A model generated the notes under the pieces. That model had not been told where the DNA came from, made no database searches, and was given only the letters and a program-made list of their open reading frames with translations. A stretch of 64,000 nt of DNA from Limimaricola sp. G21655-S1 (GTDB lineage Bacteria > Pseudomonadota > Alphaproteobacteria > Rhodobacterales > Rhodobacteraceae). Made by a program: the position numbers and the translations under genes. Positions 25,792-35,447 of the stretch are shown here, in pieces. Within the stretch, counting starts at the first letter, position 1. Each line of letters opens with the position of its first letter. Location of the stretch: contig NZ_JAPWGO010000007.1 of assembly GCF_027213785.1 (NCBI RefSeq), forward strand, positions 1 through 64,000, given 5' to 3'.

Positions 25792-27663
25792 ATGAGCCCG
25801 ACGTCAGACAACCCCGCCGATCCGTTCAAGAAGGCCCTGACCGAGGCCACCAAGGTCATGGCCGACGACCGCGAGCTCACCATCAGCTTTTCGGTCGATC
25901 CGCCTGGCCTGACCCATGACAGCGTGCGGCTGCCGCAGGTCAGCCGCCGGATGACCAAGGACGAGGTGCTGCTCGCGCGCGGAACCGCCGACGCGCTGGC
26001 GCTGCGCCACCGTTATCACGATGCGGGCGTCAACGCGCGCTACCAGCCGCAATCGGGGATCGCCCGAGATCTCTACGATGCGATGGAGGGCGCGCGCGTC
26101 GAAGCCGTGGGCGCGAAGAACATGCCCGGCACGGCGGGCAACATCGATGCCAAGATCGGCGCCGAGGCGCGGCGCAAGGGCTATGACCAGATCCGCGACA
26201 AGGCCGATGCGCCGCTGGCCGTCGCCGCCGGCTACCTGATCCGTCACCTCGCCACGGGCCGCGACCTGCCACAGGGCGCCGACAATGTCATGGATCTGTG
26301 GCGCGGCTTCATCGAGGAAATGGGCGGCGACCGGCTGGAGGGGCTGGCGCAGGCGCTGCACGATCAGAAGAGCTTTGCCCGCTTCGCGCGCGATCTGATC
26401 CGCGATCTCGGCTATGGCGACCAGCTCGGCGACGATCCGGACATGGAAGACCCCGATCAGGAGGACGAGGCCTCCGAGGACGAGGACGACCAGCAGCCGG
26501 ATTCGACCGGCGAGGACGAAGATCAGGACGAGGAGGACGAGACCTCTCCCGAGCAGTCCCAGGACCAGCAGCAGGACCAGTCCCAGGCGCAGGTCTCGAT
26601 GGAGGACCAGGCCGAGGCCGAAGAGGCCGAGGAACAGGAGATGCCCGAGGGCGAGGCGCCGCAGGACCCGGCGCCCCCCGCCCATTCCGATGCCGATCCG
26701 AATTACACCGTGTTCGAGACCAAGCACGACGAGGAGATCGGCGCCGAGGAGCTGGCCGAGGCGGCCGAGCTGGAGCGGCTGCGCGCCTATCTCGACCAGC
26801 AGCTCGACCCGCTGAAGGGTGCCGTGTCGCGGCTCGCCAACAAGCTGCAGCGCCGGCTTCAGGCGCAGCAGAACCGCTCTTGGGAGTTCGACCGCGAAGA
26901 GGGCATCCTCGACGCCGGCAGGCTGGCCCGGGTCGTCGCCAACCCGACCACGCCGCTCTCGTTCAAGGTGGAGAAGGACACCGAGTTCCGCGATACCGTG
27001 GTGACGCTCCTGATCGACAATTCCGGCTCGATGCGCGGGCGGCCGATTTCGATCGCCGCGATCTGCGCCGACGTGCTGGCTCGCACGCTGGAACGTTGCT
27101 CGGTCAAGGTCGAGATCCTCGGCTTCACCACCCGCGCTTGGAAGGGGGGGCAGAGCCGCGAGGACTGGCTCGCAGCCGGGCGCCCGCCCCTGCCCGGCCG
27201 GCTCAACGACCTGCGCCACATCATCTACAAGCGCGCCGACGCGCCGTGGCGGCGCACCCGTGACAATCTCGGGCTGATGATGAAGGAGGGGCTCCTGAAG
27301 GAGAACATCGACGGCGAGGCGCTGGAATGGGCGCATCGCCGGCTGCTGGCGCGGCGCGAGGCGCGCAAGGTGCTGATGGTGATCTCCGACGGCGCGCCGG
27401 TTGACGACAGCACGCTGTCGGTGAACCCCGCCAACTATCTCGAAAAGCACCTGCGCGACGTGATCGCCATGGTCGAAAAGCGCAAGGCGGTGGAGCTCAC
27501 CGCCATCGGCATCGGCCACGACGTGACGCGCTATTACGACCGCGCGGTGACGATCACCGACGTGGATCAGCTCGCGGGGGCGATGACCGAACAGCTCGCC
27601 TCGCTCTTCGACGCCGACCCGCGCAAGCGGGCCCGCGTCCTCGGAATGAACAGGGTCGCCTGA
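25792..27663 (+). CDS. cobT: aerobic cobaltochelatase subunit CobT
   Basis: This 623-residue protein has an N-terminal domain ([23 protein letters not shown]), a very acidic low-complexity linker (about 214-300, rich in Asp, Glu and Gln) and a C-terminal von Willebrand A domain. The metal-ion-dependent adhesion motif DNSGS starts at Asp409, with later [13 protein letters not shown]. This matches CobT, the integrin-like partner of CobS in the cobaltochelatase. ATG 25792 ([10 protein letters not shown]) is preferred over an upstream ATG at 25756. Its TGA overlaps the next gene's ATG by one base (TGATG). Confidence 0.94.
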   Translation: MSPTSDNPADPFKKALTEATKVMADDRELTISFSVDPPGLTHDSVRLPQVSRRMTKDEVLLARGTADALALRHRYHDAGVNARYQPQSGIARDLYDAMEGARVEAVGAKNMPGTAGNIDAKIGAEARRKGYDQIRDKADAPLAVAAGYLIRHLATGRDLPQGADNVMDLWRGFIEEMGGDRLEGLAQALHDQKSFARFARDLIRDLGYGDQLGDDPDMEDPDQEDEASEDEDDQQPDSTGEDEDQDEEDETSPEQSQDQQQDQSQAQVSMEDQAEAEEAEEQEMPEGEAPQDPAPPAHSDADPNYTVFETKHDEEIGAEELAEAAELERLRAYLDQQLDPLKGAVSRLANKLQRRLQAQQNRSWEFDREEGILDAGRLARVVANPTTPLSFKVEKDTEFRDTVVTLLIDNSGSMRGRPISIAAICADVLARTLERCSVKVEILGFTTRAWKGGQSREDWLAAGRPPLPGRLNDLRHIIYKRADAPWRRTRDNLGLMMKEGLLKENIDGEALEWAHRRLLARREARKVLMVISDGAPVDDSTLSVNPANYLEKHLRDVIAMVEKRKAVELTAIGIGHDVTRYYDRAVTITDVDQLAGAMTEQLASLFDADPRKRARVLGMNRVA

Positions 27664-29480
27664 TGTACCAGAACTTCGTCACCACCGCCCGCCCCGAACA
27701 GGGGCCGCCGCGTCTCGCCGCGCTGCGTGAGCGCATGAAGGCCGAGGCGCTCGATGGCTGGATCGTACCGCGCGGCGACACGTGGCGCGGCGAGAACGTG
27801 CGCGCCCGCGACGAGCGGCTCGCCTGGCTCACCGGCTTTACCGGCTCGGCGGGCTTCGCGGCGATCCTCGACCACAAGGCGGGGGTGTTCATCGACGGCC
27901 GCTACAAAATCCAGATCAAGAGCCAGGTCGCACCCGAGTTCACGCCCGTCGACTGGCCCGCCACCAAGCTCGCCGACTGGCTGATCGCCGAGCTGCCCGA
28001 GGGCGGCACCGTGGGTTACGACGCATGGCTGCACACGCCCGAGGAAATCCGCGAGCTGCACGGCAAGCTGCACCCGAAGGGCATCGGCCTCAAGCCTTGC
28101 GACAACCTCATTGACGCGATCTGGGAAGACCGCCCGGCCCCACCGCCCGCGCCCTTCATCGCCTGGCCCGAGGAGTTTGCCGGCAAGAGCCATGCCGAGA
28201 AGCGCGCCGAGATCGCCGCAGCCCTGCGCGAGGCCGGTCAACGCTGCGCCGTGCTCACCCTGCCCGACTCGATCGCATGGCTTCTGAACATCCGCGGCGA
28301 CGACGTGCCCTGCACGCCGGTGCCGCTCGGCTTCGCGATCATCGACGATACCGGTCGGTGCGAGCTGTTCTGCCCGCAGGGCAAGGCCGACAACCTGCGC
28401 GACCATCTAGGCGCGGATGTCGACGTGCTCGATATCGATGCCTTCCTCGGCGCGCTGGGCCAGCTTTCGGGCCCCGTGCGCCTCGATGCGAAATCCGCGC
28501 CTGCGATCATCGAGACCACACTCAAGGGCTGGGGGACCGAGATCGCCGAAGCCGAGGACCCCTGCATACTGCCCAAGGCCCGCAAGAACGCGGCCGAGAT
28601 CGAGGGCGCGCGGCAGGCGCATCTGCGCGACGGCGCCGCAGTCTGCCGTTTCCTGCACTGGCTCGACACCGAGGCGGCGCGTCTGGCGCGGGATCCAGAC
28701 CACAAGCTGACCGAGATCGGCGTCGTCACCGCGCTCGAGGGTTTCCGCCGCGAGACGAACGAATTGCGCGGCATCAGCTTCGAGACCATCGCCGGCGCGG
28801 GCGAGCATGGCGCGATCACCCATTACCGCGTCACCGAAGACACCGACCGCGAGGTCCGCCCGGGCGAGCTGCTCTTGGTGGATTCGGGCGGCCAGTATCT
28901 CGACGGCACCACCGACATCACCCGCACCATCGCCATCGGCACCCCGCCCACGGATGCCGCCGAATGTTATACCCGCGTGCTGCAAGGCATGATCGCGCTG
29001 AGCCGGGCTCGGTTCCCCAAGGGTCTTGTCGGGCGCGATCTCGATGCGCTGGCGCGCTTTCCGCTCTGGACCGCCGGTCTCGACTACGATCACGGCACGG
29101 GACACGGCGTCGGTGCCTTCCTGTCGGTCCATGAGGGGCCGCAGCGGATCTCCAAGGGCTCCGAGACCCCGCTGGAGCCGGGGATGATCCTGTCGAACGA
29201 GCCGGGCTATTACCGCGAAGGCGCCTTCGGCATCCGCATCGAGAACCTGATCGTCACCCGCGAGGCCCCGGCCCTGCCCGGCGCCGATGACCGCGAGATG
29301 TATGATTTCGAGACGCTGACCTTCGTGCCGCTGGAGCGGCGGCTGATCGTCGCGGGCATGCTTTCTCCCACCGAGCGGGACTGGATCGACGCCTACCACG
29401 CGGCTACATTCGACGCGATAGCCCCGCGCCTCGACGGCGCGGCGCGGGACTGGCTCGAAGCCGCCTGCGCGCCGCTCTGA
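27663..29480 (+). CDS. aminopeptidase P family (Xaa-Pro aminopeptidase, M24B)
   Basis: This 605-residue protein consists of two N-terminal creatinase-like domains and a C-terminal pita-bread metallopeptidase domain. Metal-site blocks are visible: LLLVDSGGQYLDGTTDITRT (two Asp ligands), GLDYDHGTGHGVGAFLSVHEGP (His), ILSNEPGYY (Glu) and GIRIENL (Glu). It removes N-terminal residues preceding proline. The length (about 600) matches the long eukaryote-like APP1 type common in alphaproteobacteria. Translation is coupled to cobT through a TGATG overlap, although function suggests only incidental clustering. Confidence 0.9.
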   Translation: MYQNFVTTARPEQGPPRLAALRERMKAEALDGWIVPRGDTWRGENVRARDERLAWLTGFTGSAGFAAILDHKAGVFIDGRYKIQIKSQVAPEFTPVDWPATKLADWLIAELPEGGTVGYDAWLHTPEEIRELHGKLHPKGIGLKPCDNLIDAIWEDRPAPPPAPFIAWPEEFAGKSHAEKRAEIAAALREAGQRCAVLTLPDSIAWLLNIRGDDVPCTPVPLGFAIIDDTGRCELFCPQGKADNLRDHLGADVDVLDIDAFLGALGQLSGPVRLDAKSAPAIIETTLKGWGTEIAEAEDPCILPKARKNAAEIEGARQAHLRDGAAVCRFLHWLDTEAARLARDPDHKLTEIGVVTALEGFRRETNELRGISFETIAGAGEHGAITHYRVTEDTDREVRPGELLLVDSGGQYLDGTTDITRTIAIGTPPTDAAECYTRVLQGMIALSRARFPKGLVGRDLDALARFPLWTAGLDYDHGTGHGVGAFLSVHEGPQRISKGSETPLEPGMILSNEPGYYREGAFGIRIENLIVTREAPALPGADDREMYDFETLTFVPLERRLIVAGMLSPTERDWIDAYHAATFDAIAPRLDGAARDWLEAACAPL

Positions 29481-29511
29481 CCGGCGGGACGTTCACAGGG
29501 AGCAAGATAAC

Positions 29512-29853
29512 ATGAGCGATCACATCACGATTCGCCCCGCCGAGGGCACCTGGGTGGTGCGCGCCGGTGGCGCCGTGCTCGGCGAGAGCAGCCGGGCGCT
29601 GGAACTGGTCGAGGGCGACTACCCGCCGGTGATCTATTTCCCGCGGGAGGATATCGCGATGGCCTTTCTCGAACCGTCGAAGACCCGCTCACACTGCCCC
29701 TGGAAGGGCGATGCGCATTATTACAACATCATCGCCAAGAGCGGCGCGATCGAGGATGCGGTCTGGTCCTACGAGGATCCCAAGGCGGGCATGGAGCAGA
29801 TCAAGGACTGCCTCGCCTTCTACAAGAACAAGGTCGCGGTCGAGCAGGTCTGA
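29512..29853 (+). CDS. DUF427 domain protein
   Basis: This 113-residue protein is almost entirely one DUF427 domain: GTWVVRAGGAVLGESSRALELVEGDYPPVIYFPREDI...SHCPWKGDAHYYNI...AVWSYEDPKAGMEQIKDCLAFYKNKV. The domain forms a small beta-fold of unknown biochemical role. GGGAGCAAG precedes the ATG. It lies 31 nt after the aminopeptidase gene and converges on the ClC gene. Confidence 0.88.
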   Translation: MSDHITIRPAEGTWVVRAGGAVLGESSRALELVEGDYPPVIYFPREDIAMAFLEPSKTRSHCPWKGDAHYYNIIAKSGAIEDAVWSYEDPKAGMEQIKDCLAFYKNKVAVEQV

Positions 29854-29871
29854 TCCCGACCGGCGCGGCGG

Positions 29872-31563
29872 TCAGGAATGCTCCTCGGCCGCCAGCCGCG
29901 TCAGCGCGCGGTTGACCGCGCGCAACCCGTCCACCTGAAACAGCGCGCCCCAGAGTTCCGGCGTCTCGTCGCCGGGGCCGAAGCGGACCACCGGCACGAA
30001 GGGCCGCTGCACCGTCTCGAACAGAGGCATCGCCTGTTCCAGCGTCGCCCCCGATTGCACGAAGACCCCTTCCGCGATCATTTCCCGGCAGGCCTCCTCG
30101 GGGGCGGCGCGCGGCGCACCGGTGGCCCGCATCACCGTCTCGACCCGGATCGTGCCGAGGAGCCAGGCCTGTGGCCCGGCGGCCAGATGCACGCCCCGCC
30201 GCGCCAGCTGCGTCAGAAAGAACGAGCGCTGCACCAGTCGCGAGGCCAGCGCAGATGACAGCGACACCGCGACCATCACCGCGAGTCCGGTCTGCCAATC
30301 CCCGGTCAACTCGAACACGATCAACGTGGTCGATATCGGCGCGCCCAGCACCGCGGCCGCCACCGCCCCCATCCCTGCAAGCGCATAGAGCGTGCCCTCA
30401 CCCGAGAAGTCCGGCGCGATGGCGGTGGCGACGGTGCCGAAGGCGAGCCCGGTAAGCGCGCCGATCATCAGCGAGGGCGAGAAGATGCCGCCGCCCATGC
30501 GCCCGGCCATGGTGACCGCCACCGCAGCCACCTTGACCACCACGAAGATCACCGCGAGGTCGAAGGCGATGTTGCCCTGCAGCGCCGCCGAGGTGGTCTC
30601 GTAGCCCACGCCGATGATGTGCGGGAAGAAGATTGCGATGACGCCGAGGATCAGCCCCGTGGCTGCGGGCCGCAGCCAGCGCGGCAGGGCGATGCGTGCC
30701 TGCACGCGGTTCGCCACGTCGTCGGCCCAGAAGATGGACCGCATCAGCACCACCGCGACGAGACCGCATAGAAGCCCCAGCAACAGGAAGGCGGGCAGTT
30801 CCACGTAGAAGGCCAGCGCGTTCTTGTCCGGCAGCGTGAACTCGGTCACGTCGCCCCACACCAGGCGCCCCAGAACCGTGCCGGCGACGCTGGCGATGGC
30901 GATGGGCGCGAAGGCGTGGACCGCAAAATGCCGCAGCACCACTTCCAGCGCGAAGAGCGCACCCGCGATCGGAGCGTTGAAGCTGGCCGAGACGGCGGCC
31001 GCGACGGCGCAGCCCAGAAGATCGCGACCGGTGATCCCGTCGGCGCGGATCCAACTCGAAACATAGGTGGCCAGAACCGAAGCGAGGTGCACCACCGGCC
31101 CCTCGCGCCCCGTCGAGCCGCCGGTGGACAGCGTGATCATCGAAGCCAGTGCCGAGATCAGCCCGCGCTTGCGTTCCACCCGCCCCTCGCGCAGCGCCGC
31201 GCCCTCGATCACCTCGGCCACGGAACGCACCCGCGCATCCTCGGTGAACCGGTCGAGCAGCAGCCCGACGACCAGGCCGCCCGCCACCGGCAGGCATAGC
31301 AGCCAATACCAGGGCAGCGAGGCTGCGAAGCTGTGCAGCATCGCCACGTCGTCGGTGCCGTAGAGCGTGGCCTGCAACCACTCGATCCCGGCACGGAAGC
31401 CGATCGCGGCGATCCCGGCGGCGCTGCCAAGCGCCAGAGCGATGAACCAGAACTGCACCTGGCTCGGCCCGTGGCTGCGGATCAGCGCCCAACCGTCGCT
31501 CCAGGCCCGCGCCAGTCGTCCCAGCACCCCCGGCTCGTCTTCTCGCTGCTCGACGCCGCTCAT
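29872..31563 (-). CDS. ClC-family chloride channel/transporter with C-terminal CBS-like region
   Basis: This 563-residue protein has about ten to twelve membrane segments in the ClC pattern. The second anion-pathway motif is intact as GREGP (152-156, in TGGSTGREGPVVHL) and the third as GGIFSPSLMIGA. The first selectivity motif (GSGIPEV in classical ClCs) is replaced by VRSVAEV at 112-118, so anion preference or coupling may differ. Residues about 450-563 are soluble and resemble a degenerate CBS pair (VQSGATLEQAMPLFETVQRPFVPVV). The start at 31563 (MSGVEQRED) has AGCAGG upstream; the frame is open further upstream but not convincing. It is divergent from the LuxR-type gene. Confidence 0.87.
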   Translation of the reverse strand: MSGVEQREDEPGVLGRLARAWSDGWALIRSHGPSQVQFWFIALALGSAAGIAAIGFRAGIEWLQATLYGTDDVAMLHSFAASLPWYWLLCLPVAGGLVVGLLLDRFTEDARVRSVAEVIEGAALREGRVERKRGLISALASMITLSTGGSTGREGPVVHLASVLATYVSSWIRADGITGRDLLGCAVAAAVSASFNAPIAGALFALEVVLRHFAVHAFAPIAIASVAGTVLGRLVWGDVTEFTLPDKNALAFYVELPAFLLLGLLCGLVAVVLMRSIFWADDVANRVQARIALPRWLRPAATGLILGVIAIFFPHIIGVGYETTSAALQGNIAFDLAVIFVVVKVAAVAVTMAGRMGGGIFSPSLMIGALTGLAFGTVATAIAPDFSGEGTLYALAGMGAVAAAVLGAPISTTLIVFELTGDWQTGLAVMVAVSLSSALASRLVQRSFFLTQLARRGVHLAAGPQAWLLGTIRVETVMRATGAPRAAPEEACREMIAEGVFVQSGATLEQAMPLFETVQRPFVPVVRFGPGDETPELWGALFQVDGLRAVNRALTRLAAEEHS

Positions 31564-31714
31564 CGCATCCTGCTGCCAGCCATCCACATGCGCCTCTGCT
31601 TCTAGAGTGAATCCTCGTCCGATTGAAGCTGCGCGGGCGATGCTCGCCCCCTGCCTCGCCATATCGGGCACCAGAGGGTACACTCGGTCTAAGCTACGGA
31701 TGAGGGAGGCAAGC

Positions 31715-33424
31715 ATGCCGGAACAGGCGCGACGGCATCTCGCGGTCTTGCCGACACCGGACGAGGCCGAGACGCTGATCGACCTCATTTACGATGCCGC
31801 GATCGATCCCGACCGGCTCGGCACCCTGATCGACAACTGGGAACCGGTGATGGCCCCGCTGCGGCAGGCCATCCATGATGGCGATCTTCGGGGGCTGCAG
31901 CCTTTCGATCGGCACGCTGTCCGGCTGCGGCGGTTGATCGACCAGCATTCCGGCTCGGCCACCTCCCCGGCGCTGGCCGGTATCGAGCGCGCCGCCGCCT
32001 TCGTGATCGGGCCGGACATGGTCCTGACGACGGCCAATGCCGCCGCGGCGCGGGTGCTTGGTGCCGTCGTGGGCGAAGGTCTGGAGCGCTTGTATCTCGA
32101 ACCGGCGGAGCGCGATCGGCTGAGGACACGCATCCATGCCATCTTCGCCGGAACCGAAGACACGACGGCGATCCTGCGCGGCCAGGGGCCCGAGGGCGAG
32201 CGGGGGATTCTGCTGGCACTGCGGCTCCTGCCGGGCAGTTCCGAGCCACGCGTCCTCGTCATCACCTCGGAGCTCGACTGGCCCGCCGATCTGCCGGACA
32301 TGCTTCGCGAAGCCTTCGGCCTGACCCCGGCGGAGACGGACGTGCTGCGCGAACTGAGCCGGGGCGCGACACTGCCCGACATCGCCATCGCGCGGGGCCG
32401 CAGCGTCGAGACCGTGCGCGCGCAGCTCAAATCGATCATGGGCAAGACCGAGATCCGCAGCCAGGCCGAGTTGGTGCGGCTGACGCTGTCGATGCTGCAA
32501 ATGGTACCGGTCAAACCGAACTCGACCCCGCTGCGCTTCGCGGAGACGGACCAAGCTGTCCAGCCCCGGCGAATGCGGCTCTCGGACGGGCGGCGCCTCG
32601 ATTACCTGATCCTGGGCGACCCGGGCGGGCGTCCCTGCCTGTTCCTTGCTCCGCTGCTCGGCCCGACACGCTGGCCCGCCGCCGCGGAAAGCACGGCCGC
32701 GCGGCAGGGGCTTTGCGTGATCGTACCGCTTCGGGCCGGACAGGGAGAGACCGACCCGCCGCCGCCTTATGCCGACCCGGTGCGGCAGTTCGTCCACGAC
32801 GTCGCGGCCTTGCTCGAACATCTCGTCCGCGAGCCGGTGCCGGTTCTCACCATGGGCGATGAAAGCCTGATCGCCATGGCGCTGCACCGGGCGCATCCGC
32901 GTCGCAGCGGCGCGCTGATCGCCTGCGGCGGCACGCTGCCGCTATCCTCGCCGGAACAATTCACCCCCATGCACAAATGGCACCGGGCCATGCTGGGGGC
33001 TGCGCGCTACACGCCGCACCTGTTACCGGTGCTGCTCGAGGCGGCAGCGGTACGGCTGCGGCGCGGCGAAGGACGGCAGATCCTGCGCGAGGTCTATGCC
33101 GAAAGCTCGGCCGATCTCGCGCTCGTCGAAGATCCCGAGATCGCGGCGCTGCTGCTCGCGCCACGCGGGGGATCGACCGTGGCGCTGGCCCAGGAGATGA
33201 CGCGCCGATCCGCCATGGACTGGCGGCCTTCGCTGGCCTCGCTGCGGGATCTGCCGGTGCATTTCCTGTCCGGATTGCAAGATCCCCAAGTCCCCCCAGA
33301 AATCCTGGCACAATTTCAGCGCGATCACCCCTGGATCGAATTTCGCGCATACGACGATGCGGGCCAACTTCTGTTCCTCTCCAAGTGGCCGGATGCGCTT
33401 GATCTTCTGAACCTATACGCATGA
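31715..33424 (+). CDS. LuxR-type HTH regulator fused to an alpha/beta-hydrolase-like C-terminal domain
   Basis: This 569-residue protein has three parts. An N-terminal PAS-like sensory region covers about 90-190 (ERAAAFVIGPDMVLTTANAAAARVLG). A LuxR/GerE helix-turn-helix lies at about 200-262 (LTPAETDVLRELSRGATLPDIAIARGRSVETVRAQLKSIM). An alpha/beta-hydrolase-fold domain covers about 287-565. In the last domain the nucleophile elbow reads GDESL (Ser384) rather than GxSxG, the acid is present (Asp523 in GLQDPQVP), but the usual catalytic His before the last helix is Gln551 (DAGQLLFLSKWP). This suggests a ligand-sensing, non-catalytic domain. GGGAGG precedes the ATG at 31715. The ligand and regulon are unknown. 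Confidence 0.8.
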   Translation: MPEQARRHLAVLPTPDEAETLIDLIYDAAIDPDRLGTLIDNWEPVMAPLRQAIHDGDLRGLQPFDRHAVRLRRLIDQHSGSATSPALAGIERAAAFVIGPDMVLTTANAAAARVLGAVVGEGLERLYLEPAERDRLRTRIHAIFAGTEDTTAILRGQGPEGERGILLALRLLPGSSEPRVLVITSELDWPADLPDMLREAFGLTPAETDVLRELSRGATLPDIAIARGRSVETVRAQLKSIMGKTEIRSQAELVRLTLSMLQMVPVKPNSTPLRFAETDQAVQPRRMRLSDGRRLDYLILGDPGGRPCLFLAPLLGPTRWPAAAESTAARQGLCVIVPLRAGQGETDPPPPYADPVRQFVHDVAALLEHLVREPVPVLTMGDESLIAMALHRAHPRRSGALIACGGTLPLSSPEQFTPMHKWHRAMLGAARYTPHLLPVLLEAAAVRLRRGEGRQILREVYAESSADLALVEDPEIAALLLAPRGGSTVALAQEMTRRSAMDWRPSLASLRDLPVHFLSGLQDPQVPPEILAQFQRDHPWIEFRAYDDAGQLLFLSKWPDALDLLNLYA

Positions 33425-33444
33425 ACATGGCTTTCCGGACCACC

Positions 33445-33462
33445 ATACCCCAAATAGGGTAT
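33445..33462. promoter_or_regulatory. 18-bp palindrome downstream of the LuxR-hydrolase gene
   Basis: ATACCCCAAATAGGGTAT has 6-bp inverted half-sites around a 6-nt AT-rich centre, the size and symmetry of an operator for a dimeric HTH regulator such as a LuxR protein. It lies 20 nt after the stop of the LuxR-type gene, in a 311-nt stretch that contains no convincing gene. As RNA it could only form a weak 6-bp stem. Confidence 0.45.
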
Positions 33463-33620
33463 GACGCTTGGTAGTCCCACGCGGTACCAATTGGACATTG
33501 ACCAGAGATATTCACCGCATTTCACGATCGCGGTACGTAGCTTGGGCCGATGGCGGAGGTGAGTGGCCGCTTGAGGCAAGATCAATTTAGAACCCGACCG
33601 GCCGGGCAATGCCGAACTTT

Positions 33621-33673
33621 GGCGGTGTGATGTTCGGGGAACCAACCCCGTCCAACATGCCGCCTTTTTCTTT
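33621..33673 (+). terminator. strong intrinsic terminator (plus strand)
   Basis: A long interrupted stem (GGCGG..CCGCC, ATGTT..AACAT, CGGGG..CCCCG, loop AACCAA) spans 33621-33664 and is followed directly by TTTTTCTTT. The T-run fits plus-strand transcription, so it ends the LuxR-type transcript or an independent RNA from the 200 nt before it. The recN transcript arrives from the other side without a T-run. Confidence 0.8.
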
Positions 33674-33735
33674 CCGAATGCCTACCAGGCCCGAGTACCA
33701 TGAGCGGCAGCATTCCTGTCTCTTGTCATGAGGCC

Positions 33736-35409
33736 TCAGGCCGCGTCCGCATCCTCGAGCAGAACGCGTGCCGCGCCGCGCGCGGCTTCGGTGACGGTGT
33801 CGCCGGCCAGCATCCGCGCGATCTCGTCGATGCGGTCGGTTTCGCCCAAGGGCACGACGCGCGAGGTGGTGATCTCGCCCGTGGGTCCGGCGCTCACCGA
33901 CTTTTCGACCCGCCAGTGATGCGCCCCCAGCGCCGCCACCTGCGGCGAATGGGTCACCACCAGCACCTGCGCGCCATCGGCCAGACGCGCGAGTCGCCTG
34001 CCCACCGCATTTGCGGTAGCACCGCCAAGACCCCGGTCAATTTCGTCGAAGATCAACGTCTTGCCGGCATTGTCCCCGGTCAGGCACACCTTCAGCGCCA
34101 GCAGAAAGCGGGACAGCTCGCCGCCCGAGGCGATGCGCGACAGCGGCCCCGCGGGCGCCCCGGGATTTGTGGCGACACGGAAGCTCACATCATCGCGCCC
34201 CTCGGGGCCCGGCTCGGCCAGGGTGATGTCGACTTCGAACACGGCCCGGTCGAGCTTAAGCGGCGCCAGTTCCGCCGCCATCGCGCTCGACAGCCGCGTC
34301 CCGGCCTCCGAACGGAGCGAAGTCAGAGCCTGCGCCGCCGCGTCATAGGCCGCGTCGGCCGTTCGAACGGCCGCTTCCAGCTCGGCCATGTCGCCCTCGG
34401 AGGCATCGAGCGCACGCAGCCGGCCCCGCAGCCCGTCGGCGAACTCGGCCAGCTCGTCCACCATCACGTCGTGCTTGCGCGCGAGACCACGCAGCGCGAA
34501 GAGCCGCTCCTCCGCCGCCTCAAGCGCGCGGGGATCGACCTCCATCGCGTCGAGCGCGTCGCGCACCCCGGTTTCGGCCTCTCCGAGCGCGTCGAGCGCG
34601 CGCGCGAGCGCTTCCATCACCGGATCCAGACGGCCCTCGGCGGCCTCGACCGCGCCGTCGAGCCAGCGCATCGCGTCGGCGACCAGCCCCTCGGCGCCCT
34701 CGCCCGAGATCACCTGATGCGCCCGGGCGATGTCGCCGCGCACCCGCTCGGCGCCCTGCATCCGGCGACGGGTCGAGTCGAGCTCGGCCTCCTCGCCGGG
34801 CTGGGGGTCGAGCGCGTCGAGCTCGGCCACCGCGTGGCGGAGATACTCCTCCTCGGCCTTGAGCGCGGCGATCTGCTCCTGCGCGGCGGCCAGCGTCCTG
34901 CGTGCGGCGCGGCGCGCGGTCCAGGCGGCTCGGGTTTCGGCGATGGCCGGGCCCGCCTGTGCGAACTCATCCAGCATCAGCCTGTGACCGCGCGGATCGA
35001 GCAGACCGCGATCGTCATGCTGGCCATGCAGTTCCAGGAGTTCGTCCGAGAGCGCGCGCAACACCTCGCCCGAAACGCGGCGATCGTTCACCCAGGCGGT
35101 TTTGCGGCCGCCTTCGGTATTGACCCGCCGCAGGATCAGCTCGCTCTCCGCCTCGATCCCCGCTTCGGCCAAGACTCGGCGCGCCGGATGGTCCGACGCC
35201 AGTTCGAACACCGCCGTCACCTCGCCCTGCGCCGCCCCGGCGCGCACCAGTTCGGCACGACCGCGCCAGCCCAGGACGAAGCCCAGCGAATCCAGAAGGA
35301 TCGATTTGCCCGCCCCGGTCTCGCCGGTCAGCACATTGAGACCGGGCTGAAACTCAAGTTCCAACCGGTCGATGATCAGCATGTCCCGAATGTCGAGCGC
35401 GCGCAGCAT
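33736..35409 (-). CDS. recN: DNA repair protein RecN
   Basis: This 557-residue SMC-like ATPase acts in double-strand break repair. Walker A is GETGAGKS at 29-36 (LNVLTGETGAGKSILLDSLGF). A coiled-coil region follows in the centre (about 150-370, Ala/Glu/Arg-rich heptads). The C-terminal ABC signature SGGELSRFLLALK precedes Walker B LIFDEIDRGLGG. Length is canonical. It is the last gene of the lpxC-bamD-recN stretch, 38 nt after bamD. Confidence 0.94.
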   Translation of the reverse strand: MLRALDIRDMLIIDRLELEFQPGLNVLTGETGAGKSILLDSLGFVLGWRGRAELVRAGAAQGEVTAVFELASDHPARRVLAEAGIEAESELILRRVNTEGGRKTAWVNDRRVSGEVLRALSDELLELHGQHDDRGLLDPRGHRLMLDEFAQAGPAIAETRAAWTARRAARRTLAAAQEQIAALKAEEEYLRHAVAELDALDPQPGEEAELDSTRRRMQGAERVRGDIARAHQVISGEGAEGLVADAMRWLDGAVEAAEGRLDPVMEALARALDALGEAETGVRDALDAMEVDPRALEAAEERLFALRGLARKHDVMVDELAEFADGLRGRLRALDASEGDMAELEAAVRTADAAYDAAAQALTSLRSEAGTRLSSAMAAELAPLKLDRAVFEVDITLAEPGPEGRDDVSFRVATNPGAPAGPLSRIASGGELSRFLLALKVCLTGDNAGKTLIFDEIDRGLGGATANAVGRRLARLADGAQVLVVTHSPQVAALGAHHWRVEKSVSAGPTGEITTSRVVPLGETDRIDEIARMLAGDTVTEAARGAARVLLEDADAA

Positions 35410-35447
35410 GGTCCTAACCCCCCGTGCGGAACGTCAGCACGCGCAAT

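Noticed and set aside
33325-33645. Minus-strand reading frame over the gap between the LuxR-type gene and recN
   Set aside because: No Shine-Dalgarno, it overlaps the end of the plus-strand gene, and it crosses the terminator hairpin.
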